Assembly: GCA_963820495.1 (NCBI GenBank)
Contig: CAWGAF010000002.1
Location: forward strand, 124,001-188,000
Origin: JBBIPA01 sp963820495
GTDB taxonomy: Bacteria; Chloroflexota; Dehalococcoidia; GIF9; UBA5629
Direction: 5' to 3'
DNA length: 64,000 nucleotides
The position numbers and the translations under genes were made by a program. The notes under the pieces were generated by a model. That model was not told where the DNA came from and did no database searches. It saw only the letters and a list, made by a program, of their open reading frames with translations. Shown here piece after piece: positions 42,877 to 49,859 of this stretch (positions within the stretch are counted from its first letter, which is position 1; each line of letters begins with the position of its first letter).

Positions 42877-43197
42877 GTGAGAATCTTTGGCTGGTTATTA
42901 CTTTTCATTGGGTTGGTTTCACTTTGGTTGTTATGGCCTTACATAGTTGGATTTTCTGGGCTCACTATTCCTACTGTTACAACTGATAACGGGGTTATGA
43001 GGTATGTACCCGGGGCAATTGTACAGTATAAAATACCTTTTTGGATGATTTTGCCACCATGTTTGTGTATTGGATTTGGAATTTGGTTAGGAGTTCGCAA
43101 ACGCCAAAAACCAAAATATACTGTTTGCCCCCATTGTCATTCGCCAATCAGTTTGGAACAGAGGTTTTGTATTAACTGTGGGAGTAAATTAGATTGA
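42877..43197 (+). CDS. passenger gene: two-helix membrane protein with zinc ribbon
   Basis: This 106-residue protein starts at GTG. Two membrane helices (about 4-26 and 52-72) are followed by a cytoplasmic zinc ribbon, CPHC-x12-CINC, at the C-terminus. It is the last passenger and ends three bases from the convergent transposase stop. Zinc-ribbon membrane proteins often act as small scaffolds; the role here is unknown. Confidence 0.6.
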   Translation: MRIFGWLLLFIGLVSLWLLWPYIVGFSGLTIPTVTTDNGVMRYVPGAIVQYKIPFWMILPPCLCIGFGIWLGVRKRQKPKYTVCPHCHSPISLEQRFCINCGSKLD

Positions 43198-43200
43198 GAA

Positions 43201-44049
43201 TTAAATCTGATTCAGAAAAAGCTCGAACATTGACCTTTCATCAAAACGATGGTTATAACGGAATGCATACTCATTCAAATAAGATTGTAAGTATTTAGGT
43301 GAAACAGAATGATAAACGCCATTGATACCACGTTTAATTTGAGACCAGAAACCCTCGATATTGTTGACGTGGGCTTTACCACGGACGTATTGCTTGGCTC
43401 TGTGATTGATTCTTTGATGATTAAATCCGATATAAGTAAGATGGTCGTAAGTAGGGAATTCATCAGTATAAATGATGGTATTCTTGGATATATTCCTGTT
43501 AATCATAGGGGTTATCGTAGACCGTTTAGCATCGGGGACAACGGAAGCCATGACTTTGCCTTTTCTTTGGACAAGGCCGACTACAACGGTTTTACCCTGT
43601 GCCCCACGACCACGTGTGCCATGACGAGCACCGCCGACGTAGGTTTCGTCAATTTCAACTTCGCCAGTAAATATAGAGGATTCTTCACTAAGAAGTGTTC
43701 TAATCTGTTTAAACATTCTCCAAGCAGTTTTATACGTAACGCCTGTCTCTCTTTGAATCTGTTTAGCAGAAATACCGCATCGAGTAGAAGCCATACGATG
43801 TATAACTTCAAACCAAGTTCTAAGTGGAGTAGCGGACTTATGAAAAATTGTGCCAGCAGTCGGGTAAACTTGGTGATTGCAGTAATCGCAATTATAGCAA
43901 TGGCGATTAGCAATTTTATGATGTTTGGTTACTCGCTGGCAGTTCGGACAATAAATCCCGTCTGGATAGCGTTGATTCTTAATCCATTCAAGGCAAGTAT
44001 CGTCATCTGGAAACTTTGCGTCAAAATCATTTGTCGTAAACTTTTGCAT
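43201..44049 (-). CDS. IS1595-family (ISXO2-like) DDE transposase
   Basis: This 282-residue transposase has an N-terminal zinc ribbon (CPNC...CYNCDYC), a helix-turn-helix (GISAKQIQRETGVTYKTAWR) and an ISXO2-type catalytic domain with EIDETYVGG, IYTDEFPTYDHL and NNIEGFWSQIKRG, giving the D-D-E/K residues. It appears intact. It is read from a promoter inside the right terminal repeat and converges on the passenger genes. Confidence 0.93.
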   Translation of the reverse strand: MQKFTTNDFDAKFPDDDTCLEWIKNQRYPDGIYCPNCQRVTKHHKIANRHCYNCDYCNHQVYPTAGTIFHKSATPLRTWFEVIHRMASTRCGISAKQIQRETGVTYKTAWRMFKQIRTLLSEESSIFTGEVEIDETYVGGARHGTRGRGAQGKTVVVGLVQRKGKVMASVVPDAKRSTITPMINRNISKNTIIYTDEFPTYDHLTYIGFNHQRINHRAKQYVRGKAHVNNIEGFWSQIKRGINGVYHSVSPKYLQSYLNEYAFRYNHRFDERSMFELFLNQI

Positions 44050-44072
44050 TTCTCTATCCCCCTTACACAGGT

Positions 44073-44101
44073 ATTATATCATAAAACTTACCTGTTGTCA
44101 A
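44073..44101 (-). promoter_or_regulatory. perfect-consensus transposase promoter overlapping the right terminal repeat
   Basis: On the minus strand TTGACA (44096-44101) and TATAAT (44073-44078) are spaced by 17 bases, both hexamers exact. The -35 lies inside the terminal inverted repeat. ACAGGTA (44068-44074) and TACCTGT (44089-44095) form an inverted pair over the promoter, a possible operator for the transposase. Confidence 0.85.
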
Positions 44102-44113
44102 GGGATAGTCGCC
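44089..44113 (-). repeat. right terminal inverted repeat of the IS1595 element
   Basis: Reverse-complement match to 41427-41451 at 20 of 25 bases, immediately followed by the second TAAAATAA duplication. Confidence 0.9.
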
Positions 44114-44121
44114 TAAAATAA
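44114..44121. repeat. right target-site duplication (TAAAATAA)
   Basis: Exact copy of 41419-41426. Together they show that the 2.7-kb segment inserted as one unit. Confidence 0.9.
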
Positions 44122-44125
44122 AATA

Positions 44126-45295
44126 CTATTTCTCAGTATAAGTAACTTCTAGTTTAACTTCTGACCACTCAATCCATTCAGCTTTATTGTTAGCATTGTA
44201 TGGTTTCATAAACAAGGCTTCTGCCTGAAAGCGGGTGGCGGCTCCATCAGCAAGTTGGCCCACCTCTGGAGTCACATCTAGCACAGTCGGCGGTTCATAA
44301 GAGCTCATAATTGCTTTCTGAAGTTGGCCGCCTGTTATGGTGAAATCAGGAAGTCTATCGACATAGCGTACCGTCCATAATTTTAGTCCACCAAGTGATT
44401 CAGCTCCGGTCTCAAGAAAAGGATTGCCGGATATAGACCTTGTAGTGAATATCAACTTGGCATCTTTCACCTCGGTTCCATTGAGGCTCCATATGTTAAA
44501 GCTCCAAAAGGCGCGGTAACCGACATTCTTCTCATCATCGCCAGCTCTAGTTCTAGAGTTGTCCTTGTCACCTTTTGAGTCTACAGTGCCTGTTTCTTCT
44601 TGGACTACATTAATAGTAACAGTCTTAGTTGCTGTAGCTACGGTAACGACAACATTACCTTGAGTCTCTCCGCCTTTGCCATCGCTGACTAGGACTGTAA
44701 TATTGAATGTACCACCTTTGTTGGGGGGAAACCAGGTAACTTGATTACCTACGCCTGTAATGTTACCATCAGTGACTTTCCAGCTATACTTAATTGCATC
44801 GCCATCAGGGTCGCTAGCGACGCAAGTTATCAGAGAACTGCCACCGGGACCTATAACGGATGGATTAGCAGAGACGGATACTTGTGGATTATTATTAGCC
44901 CCAACGCTTAGGTCTAATGACTTTTGTGTAGAAGCGCCTTTGCCATCGTCTACTGTGGCTGTAATAGTATATGTCCCATATTGCTCGGGAGCTTGCCAGG
45001 TAACTATATGACTAGTACCGCTGAAGTTGCCTCCAGTAGCTGACCAGGTGAAATTCAATTTGTCGTCATTCGGATCTGAGGCAATGCACTGAATTTCAAC
45101 CGTGCCTGAAGGATAAATTTGTGTCTGTGCTGGAGTCAGGCTTGAGATAACTGGAGGCTGGTTGCCAGTAGGAGCGGGAGACGGTGTTGGTGCTGGAGGT
45201 GCTTGACTGGGACCGCATGCGCTGCCTAATGCGATTACTGCAATCAGTATCAGAAAAATAATGGCAAATTTTACTATTGGACTACTCTTATTCAT
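44126..45295 (-). CDS. lipoprotein with two PKD-like repeats and C-terminal beta domain
   Basis: This 389-residue protein starts at ATG 45295 (AAAGGGG upstream; the ATG at 45310 is less likely). A signal ending in ALGSAC gives a lipobox. A Pro/Thr/Ala-rich linker follows, then two PKD/Ig-like repeats (YPSGTVEIQCIASDPNDDKL and the second with ITCVASDPDGDAI) and a C-terminal domain of about 160 residues resembling DNRLRE-type carbohydrate-binding sandwiches. It is probably surface-exposed and involved in adhesion or polymer binding. Its stop is 12 bases from the transposon edge. Confidence 0.7.
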   Translation of the reverse strand: MNKSSPIVKFAIIFLILIAVIALGSACGPSQAPPAPTPSPAPTGNQPPVISSLTPAQTQIYPSGTVEIQCIASDPNDDKLNFTWSATGGNFSGTSHIVTWQAPEQYGTYTITATVDDGKGASTQKSLDLSVGANNNPQVSVSANPSVIGPGGSSLITCVASDPDGDAIKYSWKVTDGNITGVGNQVTWFPPNKGGTFNITVLVSDGKGGETQGNVVVTVATATKTVTINVVQEETGTVDSKGDKDNSRTRAGDDEKNVGYRAFWSFNIWSLNGTEVKDAKLIFTTRSISGNPFLETGAESLGGLKLWTVRYVDRLPDFTITGGQLQKAIMSSYEPPTVLDVTPEVGQLADGAATRFQAEALFMKPYNANNKAEWIEWSEVKLEVTYTEK

Positions 45296-45482
45296 ACTAT
45301 CCCCTTTCATATGTATTTATATTTAATTTAAATGGAGCAATATATGACTAGGTAACTTTTGGATAAAGTATAGCATACTTGCTTGAGTTGTTGATATAAT
45401 TTAGTGCTGGAGTTTTTATTACAGGGTGACTCTTTATTATGCGAAATTGAGCGCGACTATAATAGACGTATATTAAGGCTAG

Positions 45483-45857
45483 CTATTGGTTAGTGCTTGC
45501 TGAAATATCATAGCGCACGGTTTTCCAGGCGTCAGGGCTGATAAACTGAATATTGAACTGCCATATCTCGCCTATTTCCCAATTCTGTTTGCTGGTTGAT
45601 GCTGTGTGTAATAGATTACCATCTTTGTCGTAAAAGTTAACACTTATGTAAGCGGAGCTTAGCCTAAGATTACTAACATTCTTAGCTTTGCCATCAACCG
45701 TAGCTTTACTTTGAAGTACATCACCCCCAAACTTATGTATACTTAAGTTATGGTCAATGATTTGTATTTCAGTACCCGCTTCTTTTTCAGCACAGGCAAC
45801 CAAAATGAGTGATACTGCAACTAAACATATAACTATAACTTTAATCGTTAGACTCAT
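45483..45857 (-). CDS. lipoprotein with FxLYD-like domain
   Basis: This 124-residue protein has a signal ending in LILVAC, then a single domain with DHNLSIHKFGG, VDGKAKNVSN and AYISVNFYDKDGNLL, the FxLYD pattern of a small beta-sandwich found in exported proteins. Its function is unknown. It lies between the two PKD lipoproteins on the same strand. Confidence 0.65.
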   Translation of the reverse strand: MSLTIKVIVICLVAVSLILVACAEKEAGTEIQIIDHNLSIHKFGGDVLQSKATVDGKAKNVSNLRLSSAYISVNFYDKDGNLLHTASTSKQNWEIGEIWQFNIQFISPDAWKTVRYDISASTNQ

Positions 45858-45922
45858 CCGGCGTCCTCTTTAGCAGTAGCGTTCCAGAATGAAAAAAACT
45901 GAATTATATTGATACTCCTTTT

Positions 45923-46327
45923 TTATTTCCTGGAGCAGCTTTTACAACCCTGTTTTTGGTTTTCATTTACAACTACACCAATAGTTAGAGTAGCTTGCGA
46001 ACTGCTGCCTTTGCTATCCTCAACAATGACCATAATATGGAAATCACCATAGGCATTTGGTGCTTTCCAGGTGACAATAGGTCCTGTTCCAATAAATGTA
46101 CCATCGGTACATGACCATTTGAAGGTCATGTTATCGCCGTCTGGATCAGTAGCAATACACTGGAGCTCTGCCTTTCCCGTAGGGTAAACAAGCATGGTAT
46201 CGGCTTCCAGACTTGAGATTTTAGGTGGCTGGTTAACCGATATGCTACATGCGTTAGCAAGCGATGAAATGATAATCAGTATGATTAACATAATGCCGAA
46301 CTTTGCTCTGTAAAGATAAGGTTTCAC
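45923..46327 (-). CDS. short lipoprotein with one PKD-like repeat
   Basis: The frame is open from 46414, but the N-terminal part before the signal is not signal-like. GTG 46327 gives VKPYLYRAKFG and a helix MLIILIIISSLANAC with a lipobox. One PKD-like repeat follows (YPTGKAELQCIATDPDGDNM) and a Cys-rich tail ending CKSCSRK. The repeat is clearly related to those of the 44126 lipoprotein, suggesting a duplication. The start is uncertain. Confidence 0.6.
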   Translation of the reverse strand: MKPYLYRAKFGIMLIILIIISSLANACSISVNQPPKISSLEADTMLVYPTGKAELQCIATDPDGDNMTFKWSCTDGTFIGTGPIVTWKAPNAYGDFHIMVIVEDSKGSSSQATLTIGVVVNENQKQGCKSCSRK

Positions 46328-46563
46328 GGATGTACTCTTTGTATTTTTAAACTCAATAGAGTATATACAGGACTGATGGTTTTGACAAATTGTCAATTTG
46401 AGATTGGTTGTCAAACTTTCACTCCTTGAGACCGCTAAGTTTACAACTGCAAAGACTGAGGCATGATTGCTGAAAAATAATTGGCTATTGGTTTTTGACC
46501 TGTGTCTATTGTTGACTCATGCCTTTTGTCTAATGACAAGCCATGAGCTACTAGAAATTTTGT

Positions 46564-46593
46564 TTGACCTTAGTTGAATGACGGTGATATTAT
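46564..46593 (+). promoter_or_regulatory. promoter of glyA
   Basis: TTGACC (46564-46569) and TATTAT (46588-46593) are spaced by 18 bases, 30 bases before the proposed TTG start. No glycine or other riboswitch was recognised in the upstream spacer (46415-46563). Confidence 0.55.
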
Positions 46594-46622
46594 GCGTTAA
46601 ATATTCCTGCGGAGGTCTCCCG

Positions 46623-47867
46623 TTGATTAGAAAAGAGCTACAAGATATTGACGTTGCCCGAATTTTGGAACTTGAGGCAAAGCGACAAAAGGAAACTATA
46701 AATCTTATCGCTGCTGAGAACTATGCCAGCCGGGCTGTATTGCAGGCACAGGGTTCGGTTTTAACGAACAAATATGCTGAAGGTTACCCTGAGCATCGGT
46801 ATTATGCAGGCTGTCCTTTCGTAGATGAAGTCGAGACCTTGGCTATTCAAAGGGCTAAGAAGTTGTTCCATGCTGAACATGCTAATGTTCAGCCTCACAG
46901 CGGCAGCCAAGCTAATATGGCAGCCTATTTTGCTTTGCTAGAGCCTGGTGATACGGTGATGGGAATGACTTTAAGCCACGGAGGCCATCTAACTCATGGA
47001 GCCCCGGTAAATTTTTCCGGTAAATGGTATAAGTTTATCTCTTATGGTATTAATGGGCAGACCGAAAGATTGGATTATGATGAAATAGAAAAGTTAGCTC
47101 TGAAACACAAACCGAACCTCATTATGGCTGGAGCCAGCTCCTATCCTCGAATTATTGACTTTGAGCATTTCCGTCGTATCGCTGACAAAACAGGTGCCAG
47201 ACTGGTTATTGATATAGCCCATATTGCTGGATTGGTGGTTGCCAATTTGCATCCTTCTCCTGTTCCCTTTGCTGATGTGATTACTTCATCCACTCATAAG
47301 ACTTTGCGAGGCCCACGTAGCGGTTTTGTGTTGTGCAAAAACGAATTAGCTTCAAAAATTGATGCTGCTGTTTTCCCTATGATGCAAGGTGGGCCTCTAA
47401 TGCATGCTATTGCTGCTAAAGCCGTGGTATTTTTTGAAGCCATGCAGCCTGATTTTGTCAGCTATCAGAAAGCGGTACTGGAAAATGCTGCTGTTCTGGC
47501 TCAGGAACTTCAGCGAGGCGGTTTTAGATTGGTTTCTGGTGGCACTGATAATCATCTTGTATTGGTGGATCTGACCAAAACCGGGATAACTGGTAGAACT
47601 GCTCAAGATGCTCTCGAGGCTGCTGGTATACTGGTTAATCGAAATGCCATTCCATTTGATAACAAACCCCCACAAATTGCCAGTGGCATTAGGCTGGGCA
47701 CACCGGCTGTTACCACCAGAGGCTTTGGTATTGAAGAGATGAAACAAGTCGTCTCTATGATCACTAAAGTGCTGTCAATCCCTGATAGTAAAGAGATTGG
47801 GCAACAAGTTAAAGAACAAGTAGTTGCCATGTGCCAGCGGTTTCCTGTACCGGGAATCGATTATTAG
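46623..47867 (+). CDS. glyA: serine hydroxymethyltransferase
   Basis: PLP enzyme linking serine, glycine and one-carbon folate. The 414 residues include NLIAAENYASRAVL, the substrate-binding SGSQANMA, and the PLP lysine in SSTHKTLRGPRSG. The frame is open from 46578, but TTG 46623 was chosen because GGAGG lies seven bases before it and the product then starts where the family does (LIRKELQDID). It stands alone on the plus strand. Confidence 0.94.
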   Translation: MIRKELQDIDVARILELEAKRQKETINLIAAENYASRAVLQAQGSVLTNKYAEGYPEHRYYAGCPFVDEVETLAIQRAKKLFHAEHANVQPHSGSQANMAAYFALLEPGDTVMGMTLSHGGHLTHGAPVNFSGKWYKFISYGINGQTERLDYDEIEKLALKHKPNLIMAGASSYPRIIDFEHFRRIADKTGARLVIDIAHIAGLVVANLHPSPVPFADVITSSTHKTLRGPRSGFVLCKNELASKIDAAVFPMMQGGPLMHAIAAKAVVFFEAMQPDFVSYQKAVLENAAVLAQELQRGGFRLVSGGTDNHLVLVDLTKTGITGRTAQDALEAAGILVNRNAIPFDNKPPQIASGIRLGTPAVTTRGFGIEEMKQVVSMITKVLSIPDSKEIGQQVKEQVVAMCQRFPVPGIDY

Positions 47868-48001
47868 TTGTAACAAACAGCCCTATCGTAAAAGAAGCAA
47901 AGAACTACTTGATGAGTTGCCACTCAGGAGTCTAAGCTTTAAATCTTTCCTGAAATATTATGGAGCAGTATACAGTACCTGCTATTGAAGCTCATGAAAA
48001 T

Positions 48002-48679
48002 TTAAAGTTTGGTAAGTTTACTAAGTTTCTCATAGCTAGGGCAGATTTTCTGTAAGACACATTGGTAGCAGCGCGGGCGTTGGGCTTTGCATATTTTCCT
48101 GCCGTGTTCTATAAGCAAGATGTGAAAAGTGTAGATGTCATTTTGGGGGATGATGCTTTCCAATGCCTTATGGGCTTCATCTACGGAGATATTATTACCA
48201 ATTAAATTAAGCTTTTTGGCAACTCGGAATACATGTGTATCCACTGGTAAAGCTGGCATTCCCAATGAGAAAAGCAATACGCAGCTTGCTGTTTTCATAC
48301 CTACTCCTGGCAGTTGCATCAGCCAATTTCTGGCTTCAGCCACAGTAAGTTGTTTTAAAAAACCTAGTTCTAAATTACCTCTCTTGAGCCTGATTGTCTC
48401 AAGTGCCTGCTTGATATACCTGGCTTTGATTTCTCCCAGCCCGCCAGGTCTGATAGATTTAGAGATTTCGTCTATACTGGCATCAGCTACATCTTGCCAG
48501 TTACCAAATGAAGCCATGAGATATGCAAAGGCTCTATGTGAATTTCCATCAGATGTATTTTGTGAGAGGATTGTTTGCACTAGTACTGAAATTGGATTTT
48601 GGTTAGGCTGACATTCAAGGTAACCATATTCATGGCTTAATAAGTTCAAGGTTTGTTCAATAATCGGGCTTTCTTTCAT
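48002..48679 (-). CDS. nth: endonuclease III-type DNA glycosylase
   Basis: This 225-residue HhH-GPD enzyme has the hairpin LPGVGMKTA with the catalytic Lys, the catalytic Asp in PVDTHVFRVAKKL, and a C-terminal iron-sulfur motif of four Cys (CKAQRPRCYQCVLQKIC). It excises oxidised pyrimidines. The helix before the hairpin and the Cys spacing fit Nth/EndoIII better than MutY. It stands alone. Confidence 0.88.
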   Translation of the reverse strand: MKESPIIEQTLNLLSHEYGYLECQPNQNPISVLVQTILSQNTSDGNSHRAFAYLMASFGNWQDVADASIDEISKSIRPGGLGEIKARYIKQALETIRLKRGNLELGFLKQLTVAEARNWLMQLPGVGMKTASCVLLFSLGMPALPVDTHVFRVAKKLNLIGNNISVDEAHKALESIIPQNDIYTFHILLIEHGRKICKAQRPRCYQCVLQKICPSYEKLSKLTKL

Positions 48680-48837
48680 TTATATTATGGTGCCATTATA
48701 CATATAAAGAGGACATTCTCAAACTCTTAATATTTTCGGAGTTAGCTCGGTGTTAAAATTGTATGTTGTAATACGATAATCGTGTTTAACATATTAATAT
48801 TAGTTAATCTATTGAAAAGAAGAAGCGAAGAACGCAA

Positions 48838-49770
48838 TGTTTCCGTAGAAATCCGACAGTCCATGTAAAATCATGGACATGCAAAACAGGACATTAATAA
48901 CACTTTGCTGGGAGTTATATGAACAAGGAATTCCTAAGGTACACATTGCTAAAAGGCTGGATAAAAATCGCGAGACCATACATATCTGGATACAGAACAT
49001 CAAAGAACATGGACTTCTCTCATTCCTGGATAACTACGAGCAATCCAAGAAAGGTGAGAGGAAAAGAAGGCAAGTAGACCCGCTAGTAAAGAGATTAGTC
49101 TGGGAAATCAGGGAGCGCGAATACTATTGTTGTGGTCAGAAGATTCAATATTATTTAGAGCTTGAACGTGGTATCCACCTCTCGGTTCCTAAGATATATG
49201 AGATACTAGCGGAGAAATATTTAATTCGGTCCAAATGGAAGAAAAATAAAGTGAGAGGATTGATACCAAAAGCATCAATGCCCAGAGAAGTAATTCAGAT
49301 GGATACAATTGATTTCGGGGACATTTATGCATTCACTGCGATAGACATTTTTACCAGAGAGGCAGATATTCTATTAGCTCCGGAGCTCACTGCCAGGTAC
49401 GGTTCCAGATTTCTAGTTAAGAGTATGAAGAGGAGATTTGGGCAGCATGTGCATCTTATTCAGACTGATGGCGGTCCAGAGTTTAAGGCAGACTTCCTCA
49501 TGCATGTACATTCTTTCTGTGATCGTCACAGGGTAGCTAGGCCATATCGTAAAAATGAACAATCTTATATTGAGAGTTTCAACAGAACGGTAAGAAAAGA
49601 GTGCCTGGGCTGGTCAAAATATCGTGCTAAACAATTGCCTGAGTGCATAGAAATGGTAGAATCTTTCCTGAAGCGCTATCATTATCATCGTCCACATATG
49701 AGCTTAGGGATGAAGCCACCATTACAAAGATTAAAGAAGGAGGTAGACTGTCGGATATTTACGGAGAATT
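48838..49770 (+). mobile_element. rve-type insertion sequence (IS481/IS3-like)
   Basis: A single transposase gene is flanked by imperfect inverted repeats. The left one is near 48838-48861 (TGTTTCCGTAG...CCGACAGTC), and the right one reads in reverse TCCGTAAATATCCGACAGTC at 49747-49766. The inner ATCCGACAGTC block is exact. The 10-base word AAGCGAAGAA occurs at 48823-48832 and 49771-49780, outside the ends, as a possible target duplication, but it leaves five extra bases on the left, so the exact borders are uncertain. Confidence 0.65.
48859..48878 (+). promoter_or_regulatory. hairpin covering the transposase start codon
   Basis: GTCCATG (48859-48865) and CATGGAC (48872-48878) are perfectly complementary around a six-base loop. 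The ATG at 48873 lies in the 3' arm, and no ribosome site is visible, so folding could limit transposase translation. Confidence 0.45.
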
Positions 49771-49772
49771 AA
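48873..49772 (+). CDS. IS481/IS3-like transposase (integrase catalytic domain)
   Basis: This 299-residue protein has an N-terminal helix-turn-helix (GIPKVHIAKRLDKNRETIHI), then an rve integrase core: IQMDTIDFGDIY (first Asp), LIQTDGGPEF (second Asp) and QSYIESFNRTVRKE (Glu), completing D-D-E. It ends at a stop that overlaps the right repeat. It appears intact. IS481 is favoured over IS3 because a single frame holds both parts; the family choice is tentative. Confidence 0.85.
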   Translation: MDMQNRTLITLCWELYEQGIPKVHIAKRLDKNRETIHIWIQNIKEHGLLSFLDNYEQSKKGERKRRQVDPLVKRLVWEIREREYYCCGQKIQYYLELERGIHLSVPKIYEILAEKYLIRSKWKKNKVRGLIPKASMPREVIQMDTIDFGDIYAFTAIDIFTREADILLAPELTARYGSRFLVKSMKRRFGQHVHLIQTDGGPEFKADFLMHVHSFCDRHRVARPYRKNEQSYIESFNRTVRKECLGWSKYRAKQLPECIEMVESFLKRYHYHRPHMSLGMKPPLQRLKKEVDCRIFTEN

Positions 49773-49859
49773 GCGAAGAATTTACTTATTTTGGAACCTG
49801 TAGTACTATTATACAGCCCTAATTTTAGACCATATTAACCTCAAGGAGAAGCCCCATTA

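Larger units (their letters stand above)
41427..44113. mobile_element. complete IS1595-family (ISXO2-like) element with passenger genes
   Basis: The element is 2,687 bases long. Its ends are 25-base inverted repeats (41427-41451 and 44089-44113), identical at 20 positions and both starting GGCGACTAT. The flanking 8 bases are identical, TAAAATAA at 41419-41426 and 44114-44121, an exact target duplication of the size known for this family. Inside are a DDE transposase on the minus strand and four clear plus-strand passenger genes plus one small candidate. Passenger genes are known in this family; these were not recognised as a described set. The intact ends and duplication indicate a recent, probably functional insertion. 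Confidence 0.93.

Noticed and set aside
43309..44121. 270-codon plus-strand frame
   Set aside because: It is antisense to the transposase, which has a complete catalytic triad and consensus promoter; the plus-strand product shows no family.
46415..46622. Riboswitch upstream of glyA
   Set aside because: No conserved glycine, SAM or THF aptamer core was recognised; only a promoter and ribosome site are visible.
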